A DNA stretch of 64,000 bases, taken from the NCBI RefSeq assembly GCF_000471625.1, contig NZ_AUSW01000006.1, positions 62,001 to 126,000 of the forward strand, read 5' to 3'. Below, in pieces: positions 33,638 through 43,263 of this stretch (the first letter of the stretch is position 1; each line of letters begins with the position of its first letter). Made by a program: the position numbers and the translations under genes. Origin of the DNA: Psychrobacter aquaticus CMS 56 (GTDB lineage Bacteria; Pseudomonadota; Gammaproteobacteria; Pseudomonadales; Moraxellaceae). Below the pieces are notes generated by a model. The model was not told the DNA's origin. It did not search any database and saw only the letters and a list, made by a program, of their open reading frames with translations.

Positions 33638-34492
33638 ATGAGTAATTTAAAGCCAGATAGTGTGATTGCCTGTTTAGACTGCCCTGATCATGTGCAAGCT
33701 GTATTAGAGGCAAGTATGTGGGCTTCGATTCGTCTACAAGCACCAGTGGGTCTGTTGCACTCTGTACCCAACTTGCAACAAAAAGCCGCTGTAAACTATT
33801 CTGGCTGCCTCAATATTGATGATGAAAACACCTTGCTCGAACAGTTTACGACCAAAGAGCATTTAAATAATTGCCAATTAAAATCCCAAGGCAAATTGTT
33901 ACTACATCAAGCCACAACCTATTGCACGCAGCAGCACCATAAAATTAAAACCTATACCTTGCATCGTCATGAGAATCTCAATCAAAGTATTGATTACGTC
34001 GATGACAAAGCGCAATTGATCGTCATCGGTCACAATGTCACCTGCAAATCCACTTTAAGCCAACTTATCAGAGTCAGCCACTGCCCCATTTTGGTGACTC
34101 ATGCACCATTTTTGCCCCCTACTAATGCGTTGTTTGCGTTTGATAACAGTCCAACGTCTCATAAACTGCTTAACTGGCTGTGTAAAACGTCACTCGTTCG
34201 AGCCTTGACTGTTCATATTGTCATGGTAGGTAAAGACAACTCTGAAAATTGCGATGCCCTGCGTGAAGCTTATGCTCGGCTCAAACAAGCGGGTATCAAG
34301 TCCAAAAAAGCATTACTAGACTGCCGCGACGTTACGGCCGCCTTAAATTATTATCAAAATGAAAATAATATAGGTCTGCTGATGACAGGTGCTTTTGGCC
34401 AATCGCGTCTGCACGAACTGCTAAAAGGTAGCGACACAAAAAAACTACTGGGCAGTACCAAAACCCCATACCTCCTCTTTCCCAAAGCGTAA
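33638..34492 (+). CDS. Universal stress protein, tandem UspA domains
   Basis: A 284-aa cytoplasmic protein with two UspA-like halves. The first (residues 5-155) is degenerate, ending QLIVIGHNVTCKSTLSQLIR and CPILVTHAP. The second (about 160-284) starts NALFAFDNSPTSHKLLNWL and retains the nucleotide-loop pattern MTGAFGQSRLHELLKGSDTK with the final strand TPYLLFPKA. The 162-bp gap and shared strand suggest linkage to the SulP gene. The exact role is unknown. Confidence 0.85.
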   Translation: MSNLKPDSVIACLDCPDHVQAVLEASMWASIRLQAPVGLLHSVPNLQQKAAVNYSGCLNIDDENTLLEQFTTKEHLNNCQLKSQGKLLLHQATTYCTQQHHKIKTYTLHRHENLNQSIDYVDDKAQLIVIGHNVTCKSTLSQLIRVSHCPILVTHAPFLPPTNALFAFDNSPTSHKLLNWLCKTSLVRALTVHIVMVGKDNSENCDALREAYARLKQAGIKSKKALLDCRDVTAALNYYQNENNIGLLMTGAFGQSRLHELLKGSDTKKLLGSTKTPYLLFPKA

Positions 34493-35276
<784 letters not shown>

Positions 35277-35353
35277 AGCGCAAGGCCAACCTATAGACAC
35301 AACATTATAGATCTACCGATAGCTGTATTGCATCAATTCAAGGGGGAATTAAT

Positions 35354-36616
35354 ATGCAGAATCAAATCTTTGAGCTCCAGTACGCACTTGATACGTTTTA
35401 CTTTTTGATATGTGGAGCGCTAGTCATGTGGATGGCAGCGGGCTTCACTATGTTAGAAGCTGGTCTGGTTCGTTCAAAAAACACGGTTGAGATTTTAACC
35501 AAAAACATCGCGCTCTTTGCTACCGCTTGTACTATGTACATGATATGCGGCTATGCCATCATGTATGGCGGCGATTTATTTTTGAGTGGTATTGCCGGCA
35601 GTGAGACACTAGTAGAAGACGCATTAGCCGCCTCTGCTGAAAATGGCTTTGGTGGTGATTCTGTTTATTCTGCCGCGTCTGATTTTTTCTTCCAAGTCGT
35701 GTTTGTCGCAACCTGTATGTCTATCGTATCTGGGGCTGTGGCTGAGCGCATGAAGCTATGGTCGTTTTTACTCTTTGCTGTGGTCATGACTGGGGTGATT
35801 TATCCACTAGAAGGCAGCTGGACTTGGGGCGGCAAAGATGTTTTTGGCTTATTTAATCTTGGCGATTTAGGATTTTCTGATTTTGCAGGTTCTGGTATTG
35901 TCCATATGGCAGGAGCTGCCGCCGCTTTATCAGGCGTATTGCTATTAGGCGCACGCAAGGGTAAATATGGTCCTAAGGGTGAAATACGCGCTATTCAAGG
36001 GGCAAACTTGCCATTAGCAGCACTCGGTACCCTCATATTGTGGATGGGCTGGTTTGGCTTTAATGGTGGTTCTGTACTCAAGCTTGGTGATATTGCTAGC
36101 GCCAACTCAGTGGCTATGGTGTTTTTGAACACCAATGCAGCAGCAGCAGGCGGTGCCATTGGTGCGTTATTGTTGGCTCGTTTTATTTTTGGTAAAGCTG
36201 ATTTAACCATGCTCTTAAATGGTGCACTTGCAGGATTGGTTGCCATCACGGCAGAACCCTCTACACCATCGGCATTGCAAGCGACGCTGTTTGGTTTAAT
36301 CGCTGGTGTTATCGTTGTGCTCTCTATTCTGGCATTAGACAAAATAAAAATAGATGATCCAGTCGGAGCGATTTCAGTTCATGGTGTGGTTGGTCTGTTT
36401 GGGCTACTTATCGTACCAATCACCAATCCAGCGGCATCGTTTGTAGGACAAATTGCTGGTGCTGCTACTATTTTTGTTTGGGTATTCGTGGCAAGCTTAA
36501 TCGTTTGGGCAATTATCAAAGCCGTCATTGGCCTACGTCTATCTGAAGAAGATGAATATGAAGGGGCTGATCTTGCCGAATGTGGTATGGAAGCATATCC
36601 AGAGTTCGGTAGATAA
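35354..36616 (+). CDS. amtB: Ammonium transporter AmtB
   Basis: An ammonium channel, 420 aa with 11 membrane helices. The twin pore histidines are H184 (GSGIVHMAGA) and H343 (GAISVHGVVGLFG). Signatures FFFQVVFVATCMSIVSGAVAERM and WFGFNGGS are present. It lacks the long cleaved N-terminal signal of E. coli AmtB. It is 77 bp after glnK, whose product would gate it when nitrogen is plentiful. Confidence 0.95.
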   Translation: MQNQIFELQYALDTFYFLICGALVMWMAAGFTMLEAGLVRSKNTVEILTKNIALFATACTMYMICGYAIMYGGDLFLSGIAGSETLVEDALAASAENGFGGDSVYSAASDFFFQVVFVATCMSIVSGAVAERMKLWSFLLFAVVMTGVIYPLEGSWTWGGKDVFGLFNLGDLGFSDFAGSGIVHMAGAAAALSGVLLLGARKGKYGPKGEIRAIQGANLPLAALGTLILWMGWFGFNGGSVLKLGDIASANSVAMVFLNTNAAAAGGAIGALLLARFIFGKADLTMLLNGALAGLVAITAEPSTPSALQATLFGLIAGVIVVLSILALDKIKIDDPVGAISVHGVVGLFGLLIVPITNPAASFVGQIAGAATIFVWVFVASLIVWAIIKAVIGLRLSEEDEYEGADLAECGMEAYPEFGR

Positions 36617-36640
36617 GTACATCTAGCCTTATATTCTAAC

Positions 36641-36716
36641 GCGGAACTGGTATAAATTTTTCCTGCTTGCTTTGCCTTCGCAGCTCGATGCTACAAAAAA
36701 TTCATTCCAATTCCGC
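36641..36716. repeat. 76-bp palindromic intergenic element (REP/MITE-like)
   Basis: The ends GCGGAACTGGTATAAATTTT and AAATTCATTCCAATTCCGC are imperfect inverted repeats of about 22 bp (first bases GCGGAA both ways). They enclose a 32-base centre including CTGCTTGCTTTGCCTTCGC. It lies just after amtB. Termini and size resemble short dispersed palindromic elements; whether copies exist elsewhere cannot be seen in this window. Confidence 0.55.
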
Positions 36717-36762
36717 TGACTCGTTTTTATACTGAAATCAATATAGTTAAAATTGATCTAAG

Positions 36763-36802
36763 AAAAATCCCGCAAAACCTTTCGGTAATGCGGGATTTTT
36801 TT
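36763..36802. terminator. Bidirectional terminator between amtB and the DUF2147 gene
   Basis: AAAAATCCCGCA and TGCGGGATTTTTTT form a 12-bp stem around a 14-base loop. It is placed between convergent genes. Confidence 0.88.
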
Positions 36803-36836
36803 AGGACTACATTCACTATTCAAAAAAGTGATAGGG

Positions 36837-37220
36837 TTATTTCTTTTTCCACTGCTGACTACGTGAGAATGGACCGATGTAACCTTTGATATTTAATGTG
36901 TTACCGCTTAGCGTTGCGGTCATACGATAGTCTTTGCCTTTTGCTGGGTCAGTAATCGTACCCCCACTATATTTACCACCGCCATCAGATTTCAGACCCT
37001 TGATGACCGTCGTACCAACGTGCTTTTTGCCTTTAGCAGTATTAGCAGCAATAAGTGTACCGGTTAATACGCCATTTGACTCAGTGATTTTTACCGTACC
37101 TTTTGGCTGACCTTCGTCAAACGTCTGCCAAGTAGTATTGGCCAATGGATCAGCGGCAAATGCCATACTGGCCAAGCTGATACCAGCAACTGCTAACGTG
37201 GTTTTTGTGAATAATTTCAT
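36837..37220 (-). CDS. DUF2147 domain secreted protein
   Basis: A 127-aa exported protein of unknown function. A signal peptide (residues 1-22, ending SMAFA-AD) precedes a beta-rich lipocalin-like domain: WQTFDEGQPKGTVKITESNG, then GTTVIKGLKSDGGGKYSGG, GGTITDPAKGKDYRM and LSGNTLNIKGYIG. The pattern matches DUF2147. It is monocistronic, convergent with amtB. Confidence 0.85.
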   Translation of the reverse strand: MKLFTKTTLAVAGISLASMAFAADPLANTTWQTFDEGQPKGTVKITESNGVLTGTLIAANTAKGKKHVGTTVIKGLKSDGGGKYSGGTITDPAKGKDYRMTATLSGNTLNIKGYIGPFSRSQQWKKK

Positions 37221-37481
37221 AAATTGACTCCCTTCATATAATGATGATGCGAAACAGTATGTTTCTGATGTTCTATGCTTATCCTTTGCTAGAATCTTTT
37301 ATTACAAGCGCTGCGATTTTATGCTGTTTAGAAGCGAATTGTCGCAATGGCTTATAAGCTTTTTTTCAAAGACTTGCGCGACATAAGCGATGTCTTGCCT
37401 CATTATAAGCAATTTTTAGATTTTACCTAGTAATTTTTTTATACTTTATTATTTCCATAAAAATAAAACCATATCAAAGAG

Positions 37482-37769
37482 TTACAGGAAGGGATTGTCG
37501 ATATTTTTACCCGATTGGTCATCATTTTCTTTTGACTTGACCTCATTATTACTATAAAGGTTATGAGGAATATCACGAGAAAAGTCACGAGTTTGAAAGG
37601 CTTGCATAATTTCAGTCGTGAGTTTGTGCAACTGCTGGGCTTGCTGATAGCCAGAAGCGTCTAAAGTCAGTTCAACATCACCATATATGATAATTTTGTC
37701 TTCTTGATTCTCAATGACCAGCTCACCTATTTGCATGCTTTGGTGATTGTTGGCAAATGGTTCAATCAT
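37482..37769 (-). CDS. Small hypothetical protein, 95 aa
   Basis: Not recognised. The N-terminal half (IGELVIENQEDKIIIYGDVE, then LTLDASGYQQAQQLHKLTTE) alternates strands and a helix; the C-terminus is polar and probably disordered (SNNEVKSKENDDQSGKN). An AAGGGAT ribosome binding site lies about 8 bases before ATG 37769. It is 72 bp downstream of the nuclease gene on the same strand, so it may be co-transcribed. Confidence 0.65.
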   Translation of the reverse strand: MIEPFANNHQSMQIGELVIENQEDKIIIYGDVELTLDASGYQQAQQLHKLTTEIMQAFQTRDFSRDIPHNLYSNNEVKSKENDDQSGKNIDNPFL

Positions 37770-37841
37770 TTGGTTATCCCTTTTATTAACAGCCTTTTAC
37801 ATGGTTTGTATAGCGTCCGCATTTACTCAGCCAATGAATCT

Positions 37842-38735
37842 TTATGCTCGTAGTTGTGCCAATAACCATTCAAAAATGGCAAAAACAAATAACATCCAAG
37901 CGGGTTCTTCTATTGTGGCATCAGGTAGATCCGAGCTCTCACCTGCCTTTAAGGGCAGTGCAAATGCCTGTGTTTTGGTTTTGGCATCTAATACGGGTAG
38001 CACATCAACACCAATCTCGGTGGCCAATTCATCGATGCTGATGACTTCTATGCGTTCTGATTCATCATTTGGTGCATAATAGACCCCAGCTTGATTGATC
38101 GCTGGGATATAAACTGCTTTAAAGAAATGACTAGGAACGAGCACGCGGTCAGCCAATTGCTTGGTTTTTTTATCGGTAAATGCCACACCTGTGACCGTAT
38201 AAACCTCACCATACTGCTGGGTTAAATAGCGGGTAGCAGACTCGATATTGCGCCAGATATAACGGTTGTTGCGTGGTGACTGCGGGGCAATATTGGCCAA
38301 ACTAAAGCTATCATACTGTTGGCTGCGCGTTGCCATATCCGCATTGGGCGCTAAATGCCCACGGTCATAGCCAGAACCTGAATAATCGGACAATGAGGCA
38401 CGCATCGATTGTGGCAATCTGCTTTCTTCATGAAAGCTGTCTTCGCGGTCTATTTGCTTGGCTTGTTGTAGACGATCACGGTTCAAATACTCTGCCGACC
38501 ACAGTGGCGTACGTGACACACCCGAATACATAACGGCAAAGCCATCCATGCACAGCGCTTGCGTTTGATTGCTGAGCTTGGTATTGATAAATTCAGGATA
38601 AACACCGCCGTAAAAAGATTGGCTGCACTGGGTAAAGTCATCCGCGTGCGCTGAAGTCAGACTGATCACAGCTGTCATCGCTGCCATTATTATGCTGTTT
38701 TTTAAATCGTATTTGAGTCTACCGAAACTTATCAT
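37842..38735 (-). CDS. Secreted DNA/RNA non-specific endonuclease
   Basis: A beta-beta-alpha metal nuclease of the NucA/Serratia family, 297 aa. The signal region (residues 12-31, ending SAHA-DD) suggests export. The catalytic DRGH motif is present (SGYDRGHLAPNADM), with the downstream metal ligand region NIAPQSPRNNRYIWRNIE. A C-terminal hydrophobic stretch (PAWMLFVFAIFEWLLAQL) could act as a membrane anchor, which is unusual for a free enzyme. It probably degrades extracellular nucleic acid for nutrients. Confidence 0.88.
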   Translation of the reverse strand: MISFGRLKYDLKNSIIMAAMTAVISLTSAHADDFTQCSQSFYGGVYPEFINTKLSNQTQALCMDGFAVMYSGVSRTPLWSAEYLNRDRLQQAKQIDREDSFHEESRLPQSMRASLSDYSGSGYDRGHLAPNADMATRSQQYDSFSLANIAPQSPRNNRYIWRNIESATRYLTQQYGEVYTVTGVAFTDKKTKQLADRVLVPSHFFKAVYIPAINQAGVYYAPNDESERIEVISIDELATEIGVDVLPVLDAKTKTQAFALPLKAGESSDLPDATIEEPAWMLFVFAIFEWLLAQLRA

Positions 38736-38863
38736 TCAACTTTCAACCATCGATACTTGTTATTGCCTATACGCTATCCTAGCAGGCGTCTGCAAATAAA
38801 GAAAGATGGCGTGCAAGTCGTGACATTCTAAATGGTATCGGCTATACTAAGCCGTCTAAAAAC

Positions 38864-38954
38864 GGTGAAGTGGGTGAGTGGCTGAAACCGCACGCCTGGA
38901 AAGTGTGTATACGTTAATCGCGTATCGAGGGTTCGAATCCCTCCTTCACCGCCA
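38864..38954 (+). tRNA. tRNA-Ser (anticodon GGA)
   Basis: A complete 91-base class II tRNA. Acceptor stem GGTGAAG/CTTCACC, D-arm GGTGAGTGGCTGAAACC, anticodon stem CACGC/GTGTG with loop CTGGAAA, long variable arm (TATACG...CGCGTATC) and T-arm GAGGGTTCGAATCCCTC. Discriminator G and an encoded CCA follow. The anticodon GGA reads UCC/UCU serine codons. Its 3' end is the left attachment site of the island that follows, and integration keeps the tRNA intact. Confidence 0.97.
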
Positions 38955-38960
38955 ATCTTA
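38940..38960. repeat. attL direct repeat
   Basis: 21 bp beginning CCTCCTTCACCGCC and ending AATCTTA, spanning the tRNA-Ser T-arm end, acceptor, CCA and 6 bp beyond. An identical copy is at 61247-61267. Confidence 0.92.
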
Positions 38961-39088
38961 GTTCTATCCTCTGCCTAAACCCCTCTTAAAAACCTCTTAA
39001 ACCCCTATATGCAAAGCTTCCGCCCTATTATAACTTACTTCTAAATTCCCAAGTGTTCCGAAATATCCCTAGGTCATCCAATGATTGT

Positions 39089-39169
39089 GTTGGTATAAGC
39101 GTTGGTATAGAATTAGAAAACGGCCTTCTATACCAACAGTTTGACAATTCTATATTTAATTATACCAAC
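39089..39169. promoter_or_regulatory. GTTGGTATA repeats upstream of the integrase gene
   Basis: GTTGGTATA occurs at 39089-39097 and 39101-39109 in direct orientation, and inverted (TATACCAAC) at 39129-39137 and 39161-39169. This lies between attL and the integrase start. The same word is repeated near attR, so these are likely arm-type sites for integrase or an excision factor and may also regulate the integrase promoter. Confidence 0.7.
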
Positions 39170-39229
39170 AGATAACTCAAACAACTCTCCGGTAAAGGCT
39201 TACTTTAATTTCTATAAGGAATTCAAGCT

Positions 39230-40588
39230 ATGCTTACTGATGTCAAAATTCGAAGTCTTAAACCTAGCGAAAAATGTACCGCCGCACGCCCTGATAAGCA
39301 TAGCGATCAAGAAGGGTTGCAGCTATGGGTACGATCTTCTGGAAGAAAAACCTGGATTAGTGCGTATCGCTTCGATGGTAAGCAGAAAAATACTACTTTA
39401 GGTACATATCCACAGATGAGTTTAGCAGAAGCGAGAGTTGCTAACGCTAACATTAAAGCTCTAATATCAAAAGGGATTAACCCAAAAAATAAAAAGCGTC
39501 AAGAAAAATTAGACAACGAACAGGCAAAAATGTTTAACGACTATGCGCTTGAATGGTTGGAGGAGCGTGAGCGCAATGTAGCGCCTCGCACCTATCAGCA
39601 GGACTATAATCGAATGCACAAAGACGTTATACCTAGCTTTGAAGGCATTGCTTTAAAAGATGTGACATTTGAAGATTGTAAATTAATGGCAGATGACATT
39701 GAAAGCAGGACTAATAATGAAGGGGCATCACCACGAGAAGTAACCAGACGCACTATTGATCTCGTTGGAAACATTCTTAGGAGAGCCATGAGAGAGCGCC
39801 TAATCGAGGTAAATCATACAGATGGGCTTAAAGAGCTATATCCAAAAGCGAAGACTAAGCACATGAAACACGTTGAGCTTAGTGAGCTACCTAAGCTCTT
39901 ACAAGATATTGAAGGCTATCATGGTCACGATCAAACTCGATTAGGTATGAAGTTTCTAGCATATTCTTTCTGTCGTACTATCGAACTCAGAATGATGAAA
40001 TGGGAACATATCGACTTCCCTAACCGTCTATGGCGTGTCGATATTGATAACCTTAAGATTGCGCGTAAGCACGTTGTTCCTTTATCAGATCAAATGCTGA
40101 CCGTTTTGAAAGAGATGAAACCCATCACAGGACACTATGAATACGTGTTCTACCATACTGGCATGCACAAGCCTTATAGTGAAGAATTCATCAATAATGC
40201 TTTAGATATTCTTGGCTACGGTGGCAAACAAACAGGACACGGCTTCCGCCATATCGCATCTACCAACTTAAATGAGCTTGGCTATATGGGTGATGCGATT
40301 GAGAAGCAAATGGCTCATGATAAGAAAAGTAGCATTAGAGCCGTATATAACCACGCTCAGCACTTAGATGAGCGTCGCAAGATAATGCAGGTATGGGCAG
40401 ACTTTTTAGACTTACTTAGAGATAAAGGTGAAGTTGTGGACTTCCAAACAGCTCGTCAGCAGATTGAACAATCATTAATAGAGAATGATCAGAAATCCCT
40501 ATTAGACATAGATAGCGATACTTTGATAAAGGCTTTGAAAAGTAAAGGGTTAAGCGCTGAAGATATCCAATTAATGCTAAAAGGCTAA
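39230..40588 (+). CDS. P4-type tyrosine integrase
   Basis: Catalyses integration and excision of the island at tRNA-Ser. 452 aa. An N-terminal DUF4102-type arm-binding domain (MLTDVKIRSLKPSEK, then GLQLWVRSSGRKTWISAYRF) is followed by a SAM-like core-binding domain (about 100-200). The catalytic residues are all visible: R249 (FCRTIELR), H337 and R340 (HGFRHIAS), H363 (MAHD) and nucleophile Y373 (AVYNHA). An AAGGAATT ribosome binding site precedes the ATG. It lies next to attL and is convergent with the unknown 303-aa gene. Confidence 0.95.
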   Translation: MLTDVKIRSLKPSEKCTAARPDKHSDQEGLQLWVRSSGRKTWISAYRFDGKQKNTTLGTYPQMSLAEARVANANIKALISKGINPKNKKRQEKLDNEQAKMFNDYALEWLEERERNVAPRTYQQDYNRMHKDVIPSFEGIALKDVTFEDCKLMADDIESRTNNEGASPREVTRRTIDLVGNILRRAMRERLIEVNHTDGLKELYPKAKTKHMKHVELSELPKLLQDIEGYHGHDQTRLGMKFLAYSFCRTIELRMMKWEHIDFPNRLWRVDIDNLKIARKHVVPLSDQMLTVLKEMKPITGHYEYVFYHTGMHKPYSEEFINNALDILGYGGKQTGHGFRHIASTNLNELGYMGDAIEKQMAHDKKSSIRAVYNHAQHLDERRKIMQVWADFLDLLRDKGEVVDFQTARQQIEQSLIENDQKSLLDIDSDTLIKALKSKGLSAEDIQLMLKG

Positions 40589-40590
40589 GT

Positions 40591-41502
40591 CTAATATATT
40601 CTCTTACCATCCTCATCGAAAAAGATCTTTTTGTGCGCTGAGTTAATAAGCTGCTCTAATTGTTTAGCGTCTGTAAGACTATTAAATTTAGCCAGTTCTT
40701 TAAGATTAGCATTAGCGGATATAGTAAGGGGTAAGTGGAAAGGTTTTTTTGTTTTACCACTATCACGAAATTTCTGCTGGCTCCAAGCTCGCTTCATCTT
40801 ATCAATAATCAGCTCTTTTTCTGCTGATTGTCTGGATCTCATTTGGTTTAAGCCAATCCTTGGATTATCAATTAAATCTAATGACGCTAACACAGCATCT
40901 CTAATTTGACTGTTATCTGAATGATCGATATCAGAACGTTTATAGATGCGTTTATCTTTTAGGTAATTCATTACCCATTTTATTTGCTCTCCATCATCTG
41001 ACTTAAGCCATTTAGTATAATTATCTTCGTTAGATATTTTTTCCCAAATTGATTTAATCTCAAGCAATATCCTTGCCATCTCATCTTGTGACATTCTGTC
41101 ATCTTCAATTGTTTGCGCATGGTCGATAATACTATAAATTCTATCAATAATGCTGTCACTGTAAATTATTCGAGCGTTTCGAAATAAATCATCATTTTTC
41201 AGTACATTTAATGCAAATACTCGTGCTCTCAAGCTGCTCTTTAACCAATCAAAATTCACTTCAGGTAGTAAAACCGTTTTTATTAGTTGTACATTTTCAT
41301 CAATTAAATCTCTAGTATCTCCACGTTTATCAAACTCTAATACCAGACCGTTTTTAACATTTGAATTTGGCACTTCTTCAAAGTCATAGCTTATAGAATG
41401 AGCAAGATGATTACGTAGGAAAACAGCTTCTCTATTTGTTAATGATAGTACTTTATTACGTATGTATCTTCTTTCATTATATATCTCTCTATTTAACGCC
41501 AT
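40591..41502 (-). CDS. Unknown island protein, 303 aa
   Basis: No family recognised. The protein is soluble, mostly helical and highly charged. The C-terminus (residues 252-290: LPLTISANANLKELAKFNSL, then TDAKQLEQLINSAHKKIF) has a strand-helix-helix pattern reminiscent of ribbon-helix-helix DNA-binding proteins, which is tentative. AAGGAG lies just before ATG 41502, and an inverted repeat, TTATCAC/GTGATAA, lies 19 bp upstream. It is convergent with the integrase with a 2-bp gap. A regulator or accessory factor of the element is one possibility. Confidence 0.6.
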   Translation of the reverse strand: MALNREIYNERRYIRNKVLSLTNREAVFLRNHLAHSISYDFEEVPNSNVKNGLVLEFDKRGDTRDLIDENVQLIKTVLLPEVNFDWLKSSLRARVFALNVLKNDDLFRNARIIYSDSIIDRIYSIIDHAQTIEDDRMSQDEMARILLEIKSIWEKISNEDNYTKWLKSDDGEQIKWVMNYLKDKRIYKRSDIDHSDNSQIRDAVLASLDLIDNPRIGLNQMRSRQSAEKELIIDKMKRAWSQQKFRDSGKTKKPFHLPLTISANANLKELAKFNSLTDAKQLEQLINSAHKKIFFDEDGKRIY

Positions 41503-41902
41503 AACTTTCTCCTTAACCCTTTATCACGCGTAATAACAAAGTGATAATTCTATAGAGAACTGGTTATAATTTCATTGATTTTTTGTAAGTTTTAAATAAC
41601 CAAAAATTAGGTTGTCCCATTAACTATATGGGCTAAAGTGCTCCGAAGTTATAATTTAGCATCTCATCTTTATAATCATGTAACTCCATCTCTACTGCAT
41701 GACTAGAAAATGAGAACATGTAGAACTTCTAGCTTCACAAATATCCGAGCTTATCCTGTGCAAAGCAGTTTCTTGGTTACCTATCCTTAGTTGGTACTTA
41801 TATTCTTAACTACTCAAGCTGACAGACTGAGTGCTAACCCAGTAATTAAAAAAAACTGACTAACCTGAATATATGAACCCACTAATTCATAGGAGCAGGA
41901 AC
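41503..41902. other. Island intergenic region between divergent genes
   Basis: About 400 bp with no ORF. It contains the candidate operator at 41521-41547 and presumably the promoters for both divergent genes. It could also hold a replication origin recognised by the neighbouring YagK/YfjJ-type protein, but no clear iteron or hairpin was seen. Confidence 0.45.
41521..41547. promoter_or_regulatory. Inverted repeat upstream of the 303-aa gene
   Basis: TTATCAC and GTGATAA are perfect 7-bp arms with a 13-bp spacer, 19 bp before the start codon. It is a candidate operator. Confidence 0.45.
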
Positions 41903-42808
41903 ATGTCATATCTACACCTCAATCAACCTCTAATCGTCGCTAACATTGATAAACTCGTTAGAGGAGTGCTATTTGATCACGTCAGTTTTGAAGAAACCAA
42001 GAAACAGTTAAATGGCTTGTATAAGCCATTCATGGACATCTTCGATGATGGCTTGTTTTATTCTGAAACCATCCATGCGTTTATTGACAGTACCGAATCT
42101 ATCGTGGGCGACTCACCGGCGTATGAGGTTGTTTGGGATCATGACAAAACCCAACGATTTATAAACACGCTGTCATCGTATAAAAACGATATTGAGGAAG
42201 AAACTAGAGCATGGCGCTATAACGAAGGTCAGAACCAAAAAAGTCTAGTAAGCTTAGTGAGAAAACTTACTGACCAGTATTCAAAACTGCTATTCGTAAT
42301 GGTGGATTTAAAGTACGCAACAGAAACCAGCCATTATGTGACGATAGATGGTTTCAATGATCACATGAAGAAAATCCGAGAGCTTATCAGTAACAAGAAG
42401 ACGTGCTTTGAGCATGTGCAAGGTTACGCATGGGCATTAGAACAAGGCGGTATAAATGGCGGTCTGCATTGTCATCTCTTGCTTATCTACAATGGCTCAG
42501 AGCGACAAAGAGATGGTTACTTAGGTAAAGCGGTAGGAGAAAAGTGGCAAAGCATAACGGGTGGGCTTGGGACTTACTACAACTGGAACACTCTAGAAAA
42601 CAAGGAAGATTTTAAGAAGCAAGGATTATTGGGCATTGGTATGATTCATCGTGACAATCCACTTGAAGTTGAGAATGCTGTAAGGGTAGCCTCCTATCTA
42701 ACAAAGCCTGATAAGTGTGAGCAACAGCTTAAGTTGTGGTTGCCTGGCATGCGTACCTTTGGTCAAAGTCGGTTCAACGTATCTTGGCGTCGAGGCATAA
42801 AGCGATAG
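41903..42808 (+). CDS. YagK/YfjJ (inovirus Gp2-type) family protein, putative replication protein
   Basis: From ATG 41903, with AGGAG upstream, it has 301 aa; ATG 41873 is an alternative without a ribosome binding site. The central region (LFVMVDLKYATETSHYVTID, residues about 135-155) and an HxH motif (GGLHCHLLLIY, about 196-206) fit the YagK/YfjJ C-terminal family seen in satellite prophages and inovirus Gp2. The conserved end GIGMIHRDNP...VASYLTKPDK is also typical. The HxH could be part of an HUH-type nicking site. Replication initiation of the excised island is inference. Confidence 0.7.
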   Translation: MSYLHLNQPLIVANIDKLVRGVLFDHVSFEETKKQLNGLYKPFMDIFDDGLFYSETIHAFIDSTESIVGDSPAYEVVWDHDKTQRFINTLSSYKNDIEEETRAWRYNEGQNQKSLVSLVRKLTDQYSKLLFVMVDLKYATETSHYVTIDGFNDHMKKIRELISNKKTCFEHVQGYAWALEQGGINGGLHCHLLLIYNGSERQRDGYLGKAVGEKWQSITGGLGTYYNWNTLENKEDFKKQGLLGIGMIHRDNPLEVENAVRVASYLTKPDKCEQQLKLWLPGMRTFGQSRFNVSWRRGIKR

Positions 42809-42885
42809 CAAAGTAATCTCAGATATATATTATTTTAATGAGATGGCGCGTTTGTAGTCAATACAGCGCCTAACCTAACTGATTC

Positions 42886-42911
42886 AGGTCTGCCTCGTGC
42901 AGGCCTTTTTT
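42886..42911 (+). terminator. Terminator between the YagK-like gene and the zinc-ribbon gene
   Basis: AGGTCTGC, CTCGT loop, GCAGGCCT then a T run. The stem is 8 bp with one G-U pair. Confidence 0.82.
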
Positions 42912-42936
42912 ATGCCCAAAATAAATAGGAGCCCTT

Positions 42937-43218
42937 ATGAAACCCATCTGTCCATGCTGTCGCTCATCTGCCGTCTATGAGCTGAGTGATAATGCTAACA
43001 ACACACTTATCGAAAGCCTGTTTTCTCCAGCCATGCTAGTCAGCCTTGGCGTCAGTATCTGTAAGACCCTCAAGTTCCATCCAGCCATAGGTGCTGTAGC
43101 AGGCATTGCCTTAGCTGCGGTGATTGAGCTTGCTCAACCGAATAACGCTTTACCGATGCTTGCGAACAAGCAGTATTGCTGTAGTAATTGTACTCATGTT
43201 TTTAGTAGTTTTAATTAA
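42937..43218 (+). CDS. Small zinc-ribbon membrane protein, 93 aa
   Basis: Cysteine pairs at both ends (CPCC at residues 5-8; CCSNC near 83-87) could form one zinc ribbon. Between them lies a hydrophobic segment (residues 50-68, AIGAVAGIALAAVIELAQ) preceded by a weaker one (SPAMLVSLGVSICKTLKF). It is not a family I can name. AGGAG lies upstream of the ATG, and strong terminators lie before it and after the next gene. Confidence 0.65.
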   Translation: MKPICPCCRSSAVYELSDNANNTLIESLFSPAMLVSLGVSICKTLKFHPAIGAVAGIALAAVIELAQPNNALPMLANKQYCCSNCTHVFSSFN

Positions 43219-43263
43219 CCCATTCATTCACTTAATTTATTCAACAATAAAAGGAATATTCTC

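Noticed and set aside
37747..38079. 110-codon plus-strand ORF
   Set aside because: It runs antisense over the nuclease and the 95-aa gene, has no ribosome binding site and no family features.
38961..39088. Short C/T-rich repeats after attL (AAACCCCT twice) resembling DNA after attR
   Set aside because: Similarity to the right flank is loose; not enough to claim an older nested attachment site.
39141..39401. 86-codon ORF overlapping the integrase start
   Set aside because: Out of frame with the clear integrase gene; its C-terminal part is a shadow.
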